From positions 372,001 to 436,000 of the forward strand of contig JAADJZ010000009.1 of NCBI GenBank assembly GCA_011032825.1: DNA of 64,000 bases, read 5' to 3'. The stretch is from Massariosphaeria phaeospora. Taxonomy: Eukaryota > Ascomycota > Dothideomycetes > Pleosporales. The first letter of the stretch is position 1, and every line of letters begins with the position of its first letter. Of the stretch, positions 1 to 10,551 are shown one piece after another. The position numbers and the translations under genes were made by a program. The notes under the pieces were generated by a model, which made no database searches, had not been told where the DNA came from, and saw only the letters and a program-made list of their open reading frames with translations.

Positions 1-252
1 GCTATACTGGCGCTACTGATACTTGGACGACGATGGAGGAGACGGAAGGCAGCGCTCAACGAACCTGCTGAAGGTACTCCCGGCATGGCCTCCAGCACAT
101 TCGGCACGCCTGACACTCGAAGCACGCTGCTATCCACACAAAAACACCCCCTTTTGCTGCCACAAGACGCGACAACGGCCGCGGAAATGGAGGCTGTTAG
201 GGATCCAGTCGAAACGGATGGTCGTGGCCGCCAAGTCTTTGAGTTGAATTAA
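1..252 (+). CDS. C-terminal end of a membrane protein (partial)
   Basis: Frame 1 is open from the first base to a TAA at 250-252, giving the last 83 residues of a protein that starts outside the window. The first eight residues (AILALLIL) are hydrophobic. They are followed at once by a very basic stretch, GRRWRRRKAA, the usual pattern of a transmembrane segment with a cytoplasmic stop-transfer. The rest is a Ser/Thr/Pro-rich tail ending VFELN. This layout is common in fungal single-pass cell-wall sensors of the WSC or Mid2 type, but the ectodomain is missing, so the family cannot be named. No start codon is visible because the gene is cut by the window edge. Confidence 0.6.
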   Translation, partial: AILALLILGRRWRRRKAALNEPAEGTPGMASSTFGTPDTRSTLLSTQKHPLLLPQDATTAAEMEAVRDPVETDGRGRQVFELN

Positions 253-646
253 TGGCGATATGAACATTAACACAGCGGCATTGTAAACAGTATACCCGGA
301 AATGTTTGGAGCAGGGTTGATCAGATCGTGCGTCTAGCATACCTTTGTACTGTATAAGCTACTATACCTCTTATTTATCTTGGCCATATTACACTCAAGC
401 TTTCTTCTAACTACACTCGTAGATAGCAGTTACACTAGCGCTATATGAGTAAGCTGAAGCCTCTATCTCTTTAATAACGCATCGATCCTGCTGCTGCTGA
501 TACCTGCTGAAATTCTGGCGTGCGAGTTCCTCGCTTATCTTTGGCGTCTTTCATACAGCACGACTCTCCTCGGACAAGCAACACACTATTACCTACATGA
601 CCGCATGTTATAGTCAAGTATCCGTCCAGACTTTATACAGCACATC
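253..646. other. Intergenic, amidase upstream region
   Basis: Moderately AT-rich DNA between a gene end and the amidase start. No ORF, repeat or RNA was recognised. Confidence 0.5.
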
Positions 647-2444
647 ATGCCTCGCTTGTTTTTTTCGCTGATGCTTCTGACGCACTACTGTCATGCATCA
701 CCCGTACCGCCACCAAACACTTTCACCATGCCGGAGTGCCATGGATTTCCGCTAGCGGAAGCGACAATTGATAAGCTTCAAGGAGCATACCAGGACGGCC
801 GCCTCTCCGCGGTCCAGGTAGTGCAATGCTATCAAGAGCGTATCCACCAGACGAACGGATGGCTGAGGTAGGTTTGGCTAGGCGCATTTACACCGGTCAT
901 CCTTTCTGCTATGGCGAGTCTATTAACGCGGTGCAGTTCGGTGCAAGAGTTGAACCCTGACGCAATCGCGGATGCCACTCGGCTCGACGAAGAGAGACGC
1001 TTGGGTCAGATCCGCGGCCCTCTTCACGGAATTCCGTGTCTGGTGAAGGATAACATCGCAACGAAAGATCGCATGCAAACCACTGCAGGCAGTTGGATGC
1101 TTATGGGTTCGAAAGTGCCACGCGATGCCATGGTCATTTCCCGCCTGCGGGAAGCTGGTGCTATACTACTCGGCAAGGCTGCGCTTACTGAGTGGGCGCA
1201 TATGCGCAGTAGCAACATGAGCGAGGGGTATTCGGCTCGTGGCGGTCAAGTTCGAAGCCCGTACAATTTCACGGTCAACCCTGGAGGAAGCAGTTCTGGA
1301 AGCGCGGCTGCGGTAGCAGCTAACCAGTGTGTGTTTAGTCTGGGAACAGAGACGGACGGAAGTGTGGTTATACCTGCGGAACGGAATGCATTGGTTGGTA
1401 TCAAGCCGACGGTTGGACTGACGTCTAGAAATGGTGTCATTCCCGAGTCAAGGCATCAAGACACAGTTGGGGTGTTCGGACGAACCGTAAAAGATGCAGC
1501 ACGGGTGTTGGATGGCATCTACGGCGTCGACCCTCGGGATAACTTTACGGTGGAACAGCAGGGGAGGACACCAGAAGGGGGTTATGCGCAATCAGCGACT
1601 GGAAAGGACGCACTGAAAAACGCACGTATAGGGCTGCCGTGGAAAAGCCTCTGGGCACTTCATTCCCCAGAGCAGAATCAAGAGCTCGTCAGTCTGCTGT
1701 CTCTCTTGACTAAGTCAGGTGCCATTATCATCAACGAAACCGAGCTGATCGATTACGAGAGACTCGTCAACCCTGTTGGCTGGGACTGGAACTGGAGGGG
1801 CAAGCTCGGCTTTCCAAACGAGAGCGAGTACACAGGCAAGTGCACCCACTCCCATTCCAGCCTTGAAGCTTACTGGGGGGTAAATAGTCGTCAAAGTAGA
1901 TTTCTACAACGACGTGAAGGCATACCTCTCTGAGCTCCAGGACAACTCGATCAAATCTGTTGAAGACATAATCCAATACAACCTCGACTCTCTTGGTGCC
2001 GAAGGTGGCCTCCCTGGTGTAAATCCCGGGTTTCTAGGCGGCCAAGAGCGCTTCCACGAGTCCGCGGAGACTAAGGGCATTGAGGATGAGACCTATCGCT
2101 CCGCCCTCTCGTTCATCCAGTCCACTTCCCGCCATGGTATCGACGGGGCTTTGCATCACCGTGATGGAGCGCTCGACGCTCTGCTCGTGCCGACGGACTT
2201 CCAACAGGCAGGAAGCATCGCTGCACAGGCGGGCTATCCACTTGTCACTATTCCTGCCGGCGTCGATCACACTAAAACAGGGATGCCCTTTGGGCTTATG
2301 TTGATGGGTACGGCCTGGAGCGAGGCGAGTCTCATCAAGTTGGCCAGCGCTATTGAGGATGTTGTACGGATCGAGAGAGGGCCGAGGGCGCTACCAGAAT
2401 GGAGAGATTATCTGAAACGGAACATCCCTGTCCTGAATGAGTAG
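647..2444 (+). CDS. Secreted amidase-signature family enzyme
   Basis: CDS is join(647..867, 937..1835, 1888..2444), 558 aa. Amidase-signature enzymes hydrolyse carboxamides using a Lys/cis-Ser/Ser triad. All three residues are present: Lys111 in GIPCLVKDNIAT, Ser192 in GGSSSGSAAA and Ser216 in GTETDGSVV; the 24-residue gap between the serines equals that of fatty-acid amide hydrolase. The first ~17 residues (MPRLFFSLMLLTHYCHA) form a signal peptide, so secretion or entry into the endomembrane system is likely. Intron 1 (868-936) is GT-AG. Intron 2 (1836-1887) has a GC donor in perfect GCAAGT context; joining it restores the family-like run SEYTVVKVDFYNDVKAYLSEL. Without it the frame stops at 1933. 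The substrate cannot be told from the sequence. Confidence 0.9.
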
Positions 2445-2489
2445 GTAGACGTGTCTTCACACCTGTAGCGCGTACATAGAGCCGTCTTC

Positions 2490-2712
2490 GGAAATAAGTA
2501 ATCAAACCGTCGGGAGTATGGTTGTAAACTGCAACAGAAATAAGTGATCATTCGTCGGGAGTATGGTTGCAAACTACAACAGAAACAAGTGATCATTCGT
2601 CGGGAGTATGGTTGCAAACTGCAACAGAAACAAGTAATCAAACCATCGGGAGAATGGTAGCAAACTGCAACAGAGATAAGTAACCATTCGTCTGGAGTAT
2701 GGACAGTTTGCA
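2490..2712. repeat. 45-bp minisatellite, about five copies
   Basis: A unit of about 45 bp beginning CGTCGGGAGTATGG recurs at 2508, 2553, 2598, 2644 and 2689 with small changes; a partial copy lies just upstream. Because the unit is a multiple of three, the minus strand reads as an open frame with a repeated 15-residue peptide. It lies just downstream of the amidase stop codon. Confidence 0.9.
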
Positions 2713-3263
2713 ACGGCTTGAACCTTGCCAACTATACAGAGGAGCTCGTTCGTAAAGGTTTCAACATCTAGTCAATCAAACCCACCTAGTGCAGTCCCTT
2801 TTGTGCCTGCTTTCGTCTATTCGAGGCATGGTAGGAGAGGTGCTGTAGATGAGCCTACCTTGTACGGTCAGCCTGGACTTAAATATGGCAAAGAAACACA
2901 CCCGTGCCGAAAGCAAACTCCGCCGATTCCCAAAAGGCGCTTCGGGGTCCTCATCTCCACCTCACACTGTTACCGTCAAGAGGTCTTTGCAGATTTCGCG
3001 GGGCGGCACTACCCTATCCGTGTTTCGACTGATAGACTGTGCTCGTACATCCCAAATGTACCTATTTGAGTCGATTTATTTCGGTGCACGTGAAAGTGAA
3101 AGCTGATGATATTCGTCCTGTACAAGAAAGTTTTCGTACAAGAAGGTAGGGAAAGTGGCGGCTGCCAAGCGCGCTAAGAAGTAAATACCTACGCCCGCTT
3201 ATCCTTGTCGGTGCCTCGTTCTTCTCGCATGCCACCCCTCTCCATTCTCCGTGGAACGCAACA
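2713..3263. other. Intergenic, upstream of the F-box-like gene
   Basis: Short overlapping frames are open here, but none has a recognisable domain or a convincing splice structure. Nothing else was seen. Confidence 0.4.
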
Positions 3264-4700
3264 ATGTCTGTGTGGGACAAGCTATCCGTTGAAGTATATG
3301 ATGAGGTCTCTTCTTCAACAATCTGCTACTCTACAAGCTAATGAGCCATCCAGATCTTCTCCCATCTCGCGGTGCCAACTGTCAACTATAGTTATGTTCT
3401 CCACACGTTTGACGACATCTGTGGTATAGATCGCCTCAATTACGGGGACGGGGATGGCTTCATGCAGCTTCGGTTCGTCTGCAAAGCGTTCGATCGCGCT
3501 ATAACCCGTGCCTACTTCAAAGAGAAACCCGCAGTATTCCACGCTTGCCAAGAACGCGCCGTCCAGAGACTCCAAGAATACATCATTGATGAACAGACCG
3601 TTATAGCGCCCCAAGTAACACGCCTGGAAATCGATTTGTCCCCCGCGGTGCTGCACCTGTTCGATACGAATTACCGGGGGTACTATACAGAATCGGTCGC
3701 TGGGCCGGGGAATGTGCATGCCTTTATCTCCAAGCTGGAAGAAGCTGTATCGAAGCTGCCAAAGCTGGAGCGCCTTGTCGTCACTACAAAGGAAAAGGTG
3801 CGGAGTGAAGGGCCTGTCGATGTGGACTCGGATGATAACGACGACGAGGAGCGTGGCCCTGTTCTTGATCTGGACCTTGTGAAACATGTCCGCAGTAACA
3901 TCGCCCGTATCTTCTCTTCTCCCCGAATACGTCTTCGTTTGCTTACCTACCTCCGTCTTGTACTGCCTTGCGCGCATGATCTCGCGACTATCGGTGCGCA
4001 AATCTCGGATGACATAGCAATGCAACTACGCCATTTGTATCTGGAATGCATTGATGGTACCGGGCCAGGCGGTGATCGCTACTACACAAAACATTGGCAA
4101 GGCGACTCCGACAGCGACGGAGACGAAACCCATCCCTACTCCAACCTACAAAAGCGCTTCCCGAACAAAAATCACATGGCAGATTTGTCTACCCTAATAT
4201 CCCGCTGCCACAGTCTCAAGTCCCTGGGCCTTGCAGGCACACAATGTATGGATCTCCGATCGCTCAATTGGCGACCGACAAAGGCTGGGCTTGAGAATAT
4301 CTACATCAGTCGCGGTATCATGCCCTCATCGACCCTCCTCTCGCTTTTGTCTCCGGCCGCCTCCTCTCCTGGTCTCGCCTCAAACATCGTATCCTTCCAG
4401 ATCGAAGACGTACAGCTCCTCGACTGTACGTGGGAGCTAGTCTTCGACCACCTTGTTTCCTGTCCCTTACTCAGATTCATCCACGTGTACAATCTTGTAT
4501 ACGCTAGGTATGGAGAGTCTGCTCACCTCCGACTGCACAATAATCGACCATGGGAAAACAATGAAATGATATGGAGTGAGGAGGATGGGGATATTCTGAG
4601 GCTAAGGGATGTAGTCCGAAAAGTGCAGGAGAGAGGTGGAGATCCGTCAGCAGACTTAGTAGAGTTTGCGGCTGGTTACGATACCTCAGACGAAGAGTAG
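3264..4700 (+). CDS. F-box-like protein
   Basis: CDS is join(3264..3305, 3354..4700), 462 aa. The short first exon was found because it completes an F-box-like start: MSVWDKLSVEVYDE joined to IFSHLAVPTV, followed further on by LRFVCKAFDRAI. This is the usual pattern of a fungal F-box subunit that would bind Skp1 in an SCF ubiquitin ligase and recruit a target through its C-terminus. The 48-nt intron (3306-3353) has a weak GTCTCT donor. The remainder contains leucine-rich segments that may be degenerate LRRs, an acidic stretch near residues 160-175 and an acidic C-terminus (DTSDEE). An insertion separates the two halves of the F-box, so the domain call is tentative. The target is unknown. Confidence 0.65.
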
Positions 4701-5215
4701 TTGGACTAACACTGTAATAGTCCCTACAGTAACCTTTACTAGACTATGTCTCTTTTTAACTTTAGGCCTAGCACGCCTTCCTCTACACCAGGGCCGCATA
4801 GATAAGTTTTCGTGAGCTTATGGGAGGGGGGCCTCGTCCATCTACAGCGTGAGCTGCACCCGGAAGCTTCGATTGAAAGGGGCCTATGTCTCTTTTGATG
4901 AAGCCCATGAAAATCAGATGTACCAGAACACACGCTGTCTCTCCTTCAGGTGTGTTCTGTACTCAAGCGAAAGAGAGTATTCTAGCGTTGGATCGAAGTG
5001 ACAGCGAGTGTCACTTCGTTTTCCATGGACGAACCCTAGTCGAGAAGGATGACCTCGTCATCCGGCCCTGGTACACGCAGTCGCTTCGCGCTCCTCTCGT
5101 CCATGACCATGACCTCCTCATCGCCGTCTGTCGGATTATCGCAGGGACGTTCGCGCTTGAGTTCTTTCTTGATAGTCGAGGGACCTGGTCCTGCCGTTTG
5201 GTCCTGCCACATCTA
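4701..5215. other. Convergent intergenic region
   Basis: Lies between the 3' ends of the F-box-like gene (plus) and the first DUF7918 gene (minus). An open frame at 4886-5233 lacks protein-like features. The one structured element is the hairpin at 4994-5018. Confidence 0.4.
4994..5018. repeat. Perfect inverted repeat (10-bp stem, 5-nt loop)
   Basis: CGAAGTGACA, then GCGAG, then TGTCACTTCG: the arms are exact reverse complements. It sits between two convergent genes, where a hairpin could mark a 3' processing or termination zone; that role is inference. Confidence 0.6.
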
Positions 5216-6246
5216 TTAGCATATCTCAGCTGACATATTGAAAGAGCTTCTTACGCGGTAATACGCGAGAAGTGCCATCATTTCCTCCTTAGTAAGATCA
5301 CCAATCGCTTTGTTCGACGTTGTGCTGCGGTCCTTGTTTTGTTGAAGACCTATAGAGTTGGACTCGGGTGGGGAAGGGCTTGGTGTGCGTGGCAGTATCC
5401 GCAATGCTTGGAGGGCCGCTACAAATGTTATTGTTAGGAACAGCTAATCAAGTTACTCTGAACAGACCTTACACTTTGAGCGGTACTTGAAGGTGGACTT
5501 CGCAAACTTGCCCTTGTTGCCGTCCACAGAATCATACGTTGACGTTTCGGGCTGAATCGCGTATTTTTGTGTAGAGATGCTACACACATCGTTAGTGGCG
5601 GTTTAAACCGATCAACTAGGTTAATACATACCTCGCATAATGGGACAGGCCGCTCACTTGGACAGCCTTCTCTGGGACATTACCGATTTGTGACGTGTTC
5701 CGGATCCTAATATCCTTTCCCGAGGATCGGCTTGCTCTAATGTTCTTGATGTGTTGAAAGGCAATCGATATTTCTCCGGCGGTAGAAAGCTTTTTGGACA
5801 ATCTTTTGTCAATATGGCGTCCGCTGTCCGTATCTGCGAAAAAATAAGTACGTCGGAGAGGTTGGATAAAGGTGGTAGGAGGGTCTTTAGATTAGCATAC
5901 CTATAGTTAGCTGAGAGAATCGAAAGTCAGCCATGAACCATTTGCCATCAAGGCACGAAGTTGCACCTGAAACAGTATGGCCGCCATCACGGAACAGAGT
6001 CGAATATGGGTCTAGACTATCGTCCACTTGTTGGCCATCCAGCTTGACAACCACACGCACATCATAAGCATGTGGATAGTCTTTATTGAAAGCGTAGTTG
6101 ATCTCAAACTTGGCGTCTGACACTGCTTCAATGTACTTGGTGACTGACTTCGGTGCTGGTGTCCCGTCGTCCTCGTACTCTTTGAGTGGTTCTCCATCGA
6201 CCACTATCTTGACCTCAAGCCCTGGGCAGTCAGGTAGGATCGCCAT
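5216..6246 (-). CDS. DUF7918 domain protein (copy A)
   Basis: CDS is complement(join(5216..5418, 5473..5579, 5632..5833, 5901..6246)), 285 aa. The protein starts MAILPDCPGLEVKIVVDG, the typical opening of the fungal DUF7918 family, whose function is unknown. Later hallmarks are KYIEAVSDAKFEI, DFRFSQL and FKYRSKSALQALRI. I chose the ATG at 6246 because the family begins there; an in-frame start at 6315 would add 23 residues. All introns are short GT-AG introns in phases 1, 2 and 1, the same positions as in copy B at 7556-8685. The C-terminal part after residue ~225 is low in complexity. The gene shares strand and orientation with copy B, pointing to an old tandem duplication. Confidence 0.82.
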
Positions 6247-7555
6247 GATATCGTGAGGTGTCGTGGAATAACCAAGAGATGGAAGAGGGTGTTGGAGTGA
6301 AAGTTCCTTGGACAAGGCTTGAGTCGGTAAGAACTAGGCTGGCTGAGATGGGCAGAGGTAAAGGTGGAATTGAAATCAGCCACAGATGGCGCGGAGGTTG
6401 GTCAACGAAGAGATAAGTAAGAGAGAGAATAAGTTTGTGTGTTGTTGGGTTTTACCAACGCCCATTGTAATTCAATTATCCGCATAAGGATACAGGTGAC
6501 TGAAGTGATTGGACCGTGGGTAGATTACCAGAACTAAATGTCGTACTGATCAAGAGTCCATCCGGTCGAGTGTTATTCACTTACCGTAACAACCCCGTCA
6601 CTCTCTCAAGCAGACATCATAACACCCCCCTCGAGACAAGGCCGGCTACTCAACAGCCACAGCGAATCGCTCATAGTCAGGGCATTTCTCATAGTACTCG
6701 TCTATGCCAAACTTTGGTAAGACCGTCGTTGGGCCGAACAAATTCCCACGCAAACGGAGGTCCCATATCGTCCAAGGGCCCATCAGCTTGGCATATGCGA
6801 GCGTCCTCTCATCTTGAGTCGATCTCGTGGCGCTCGACTTCTCGCTAGTCCTACCAAAAGACCACCACAATCCATGTAGAATTTATAAGGAACTGCATAG
6901 CTTTGGAAAGAGCCTAGAGGATACGACGTGCTTTTCCCATGTAGATCAGTCACTAGACCTTGATGTACCTAGGAATCAAGGGTAGCTATTGTCTCAATGA
7001 ATATATTGAAGGGCCGGCCGTGTACGAGGAACAGAAAGCGTTCCGAATGATGTATCGTAAAGCACTAGGTATCGATGGTCAGGCGGGTGCGCAATAGCTG
7101 GAATCAATAAAGTAGCAATAGAGAGAAACAATAATCATATTAGGGAGATAGAGTGTATTCGCGGAATATGGAAGTGTGATAAATATGACAGGTGCCGAGG
7201 AAAATCATAGGTGTATGATTATAGTATAAGAGGACCATGAGATTTTGGAACATTCTGAACTTGGAATATACCTGATGTTGGCGTAGCTTATGATACTATT
7301 TTATCCAAGACGCCATATTAATTACTCCCGAATCTGCTGTCTGAACGACAACCCAGTAGGAGAAAGTATGTTCGTTGACCTCGAAGCTGATAGTGAGAAC
7401 GAAATATAAACCTGTAAGAGGAGGGCTTGACCTTTTGCCCAGCTTAGCCCCGAACGCTACCATAGGTCCAAAGGCATATAAACCAATGAGCTAGTGCCTG
7501 GGGCGAGCACTCAATATGATCTTCCATAAACCCGGGGAAGGTAGGGACATGTCAA
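6247..7555. other. 1.3-kb spacer between the DUF7918 genes
   Basis: Upstream region of copy A and downstream region of copy B. It is rather AT-rich from about 6900 to 7500. Apart from the possible gene remnant at 6646-6870 nothing was recognised. Confidence 0.4.
6646..6870 (-). pseudogene. Possible remnant of a protein-coding gene
   Basis: A minus-strand frame ends with a protein-like segment rich in Trp, Phe and Tyr (for example GPWTIWDLRLRGNLFG and DEYYEKCPDYERF). It has no ATG start, and I could find no upstream exon. I do not recognise the family. It could be the 3' end of a decayed gene or chance. Confidence 0.2.
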
Positions 7556-8685
7556 TCAAGTCAGGTCCACAACTTCCACCCCATCCTCATTAAGTGTAGG
7601 CGCCAGTCTGCGACGTTTCGCTGAGACAATGGAAATCTCGTCATCATCGTTGTCGCTGTTGATAACATGGCCGTTCTCCACTGGCCGCTCTCGTTTGATG
7701 CGTTCCTTCTTGATTTTGTTTGCAGCGTTCATCTGGTTCTTGTGCAGTATTAGTAACTCCTTCTGCATAATTATGACTATCATCTTACCTGTTGGCGCCT
7801 CAGAAGTTCCCTGGACTCTTCTAGGGTGAGACTGTCCACATCTCGATCCTCAAGTGGTACAGGGCTGGGACTCCGTGGGATGATCAAGAGAGACTTCAAT
7901 GAAGCTAAAGGTTTAGTTAGTGAACCTTATACCTGAACTGACTGAATTGGCATACCCTTGGAACGATAGTAGAACGAATATGAAGCGAAGGGTTCATTTC
8001 CCTCTGGGTAGTCCACGTCGACTGTACTGAAAGAGCCAGTGGGCTTTCGCTCTCCCAGACTGCCTTTTGGTTAGTACATGTCAGCAAACACGGGTACAAA
8101 CTCACCTAGCTTGATGTGAAATGGTCTTGCCTTTCAGGGCCTTTTCAGGAACTGTACCAAGTTCTGAGATACTCAAGGTAGATTCACTTATTTGTATAGT
8201 GGCTTTGCGGATTACCCATACAAAGTCTACCCGTATAGTACCAACACGGTCTAGTGTCTTCTTGAGGTTCTTAGTAAGATGGTGTGTGTCGTTGTCAACT
8301 GCGCGTTTTAGCATTACTTCAGGGGAGTAAACAATACTATTCACATACCGGCATTGATTCGAGAGAAGCGGAAATCTCTCATGTAGTGTTTTCCGTTGAT
8401 GAATTCGCGAGCCCCACCAATGTGATGGGCATCGCTGCGGGGGGTGTGCACGGAGCCATCAGCGTACTTGTTGTCAAGATAGACCCTAGTTACGACCTCG
8501 TGCTTAGCGAGAAACTCGCGGCAGTACGTGAAATGAACTTCGAATTTCGCACCCGAGGTCGCTTCGACGTATTTGATGACCGTATTCGGGGGGCAATCTT
8601 CCTCATCATCGATCCACTCGTTGAGAGCCTGGCCGTTGACGTGGATCTCGACCTTGAGGCCGGGCTGCAACGTCAAGACGGCCAT
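7556..8685 (-). CDS. DUF7918 domain protein (copy B)
   Basis: CDS is complement(join(7556..7738, 7789..7904, 7956..8059, 8106..8298, 8349..8685)), 310 aa. It starts MAVLTLQPGLKVEIHVNG and keeps the family blocks KYVEATSGAKFEVHF, DFRFSRIN and YYRSKASLKSLLIIPR. Function is unknown. Three introns match those of copy A in place and phase (1, 2, 1); a fourth, phase-0 intron of 50 nt is extra. The last exon encodes a charged tail: a basic segment (KIKKERIKRERP), an acidic run (DNDDDE), a bipartite-looking KRRR, and the end VEVVDLT. The last resembles a SUMO-interacting core next to acidic residues, and together these features hint at a nuclear role. That role is inference. The promoter carries a tandem duplication at 8711-8992. 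Confidence 0.85.
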
Positions 8686-8710
8686 GACGACGTGTGTTTG
8701 CGCAAACTAG

Positions 8711-8992
8711 CTGCAGGTATGATGATTTCTGGGTGGTGGTCAGAGAGGAAGCACGAAGCAGACGAGAGAGGAGTTGGCGCATACGCCGACGGCGGTGGGG
8801 CCCGATCAGTGGGGAAGTCAGTAGTGAAGGTGAGGCGGGGCAAAAGTTCCAGTTGCAGGTAGGGTGATTTTCGGGTGGTGGTCAGAGAGGAAGCACGAAG
8901 CAGACGAGAGAGGAGTTGGCGCAGACGCCGAGGGCGGTGAGGCCCGATCAGTGGGGAAGTCAGTGGTGAAGCTGAGGCGGGGCAAAGTTGAG
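8711..8992. repeat. 142-bp tandem duplication in a promoter
   Basis: Two copies with a period of 142 bp (8711-8852 and 8853-8992) differ at only a few bases; both contain GAGAGAGGAGTTGGCGCA. The duplication starts 26 bp upstream of the ATG of DUF7918 copy B, so it covers the likely transcription start region and core promoter. Confidence 0.9.
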
Positions 8993-9553
8993 GTGAGGAC
9001 TGCGCGTCGATTCCAAAGTAGGGTTTCGCGCTAGCAGACGTTATCACGTGCGGCACTTAACTCCAGCTTGGAAGCGGTAGGTATAGATAAGCCAAGACAT
9101 CGCATTTGCACGCAACCAACGTACCGTGTCACGCCAGATAAAGAATGATTCCACGAGAAAGAGACCCCTTAAGACTACTAGCTAGGTATCTACGCTACCG
9201 CAGATGTATAATAATGGAAAGACATCATGACCACGGCGAACCGTATAACCTTATCCGCAAACTACCAGTACTCCGGGACCAAATCCGAACCGCCAAATGC
9301 CAGTGTCGAACAAAATTCCGACAGACACGCTATGCATTGAAAGCCAAATCGTTATCATGAAGAAGGCACCACCTTATGCGACAATACCCCACTCGGTATA
9401 GCGAATCTCTACCTCATGCTGTAATCGATGTTTGATGTTGTGGGTGGGACTGTGGAAACGGACGCGAGGTCTGTAGAAAACCCTAAGCAGAGGCGTCTAC
9501 GACACGTCGTAGATCACCCCAACGGGTAGTGCAATGTTAGAGTGAGAACAGAG
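8993..9553. other. Intergenic region with an E-box
   Basis: Upstream of DUF7918 copy B and downstream of STS1. A TCACGTG motif lies at 9044-9050. Otherwise AT-leaning sequence with no gene recognised. Confidence 0.4.
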
Positions 9554-10551
9554 CTACCAGGCACCGACCCTAGCAGGCGAACCCATACCATAAGTCCCGT
9601 TGAGCAGCTGTTGCCGGGTGGACATAGTATCAGCGACGCTAGCTGCAGTCGGGCCCGGAGTGTCCATCCAGTTCAGACCCACCCGCAGCTCGTTCACTGC
9701 CTCTTGCATGCGACCACCGGATAGTTCATCGTGTTTCCCAATCTTCTGATCCCATCCACCGTATTGCAACTGTATTCCTCCGGCCTTTTTTGCCGCCTCG
9801 CGGAACACAGCAGCCCAAGCTTTTGCCATCTCTTCGTAGGCTTCTTGTTTGTGCCGGTTGTGTTGGTACGTGTCCCAGTCAGGGAGTCGGTGGATGACAT
9901 CTGTTGCACCGTCGAGGAACGCTAGCGATGTGGCAGAGTGCGCTTCGTTTGGAGGTAGGAAGTGGGGCGTGAAGTCTTTGAGCGACTCGAGGAGCTCGTC
10001 GAGCTGTTGGCGGACACGGTTGTAGGCGTAATCCGATGATGCTCGGCCACCGAATGGGAAGGCAGCCTGGAAGTTCGATTCGTACTTGCTCAGCACTTCC
10101 AGTGTGGACTGCACGCTCGGCCGTGGTGCAGCGGAGACGACCTCGTGGCCGATATCAGGGTGACGGTCGCAGATGGACTGGAGCAAGCTCCGCATCTCAT
10201 CGGCACTGAGCGTTTCGAGAAGGCGCGGCAAGGGCAGAGGTCGACCCGATATGTTCGTGCGCATCCGCTTCGTCGAGTGTCGAGCCAGTGGTCGCATCGA
10301 GACCGCAGGGGAGCCCGACGGTGATGCCGACATTCGATCGTCATCACCGCCGCTCCCGTCGTCGTCTGCCTTTCGCTTGCGACCAGACATTGCAGGCGAG
10401 GATGGGAAGACTAGGAATACAGACAGCTTAGCGAAGAGTTTCCGGCCAGAAGGCACGGCGGCAGGCTTGGAGACGTACTGTTGCGTGACGGCGAGAGGCG
10501 GTTGTTCAGCAGGTGAGGAGGGGGCGCGAAGCTCTGGTTGATGACATTCAT
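9554..10551 (-). CDS. STS1: Nuclear proteasome tethering factor Sts1/Cut8
   Basis: CDS is complement(join(9554..10410, 10479..10551)), 309 aa. Sts1/Cut8 anchors 26S proteasomes at the nuclear envelope and so supports nuclear protein turnover and mitosis. The short first exon encodes [19 protein letters not shown] and joins through a 68-nt intron (10411-10478) to a segment with [10 protein letters not shown], a nuclear-localisation-like patch typical of the family N-terminus. The helical core follows, with [25 protein letters not shown] at roughly residues 75-100 and a six-helix region that includes the [18 protein letters not shown] block. Length matches fungal orthologues. The alternative start inside the second exon would drop the conserved first residues. 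It lies upstream of MTR4 on the same strand. Confidence 0.9.

Noticed and set aside
2408..2731. Minus-strand frame with 15-residue repeats
   Set aside because: Its openness follows from the 45-bp minisatellite; start and end lie in unrelated sequence.
4886..5233. Plus-strand frame of 115 residues
   Set aside because: It lies in a convergent 3' spacer, contains the hairpin and overlaps the end of a DUF7918 gene; no family resemblance.
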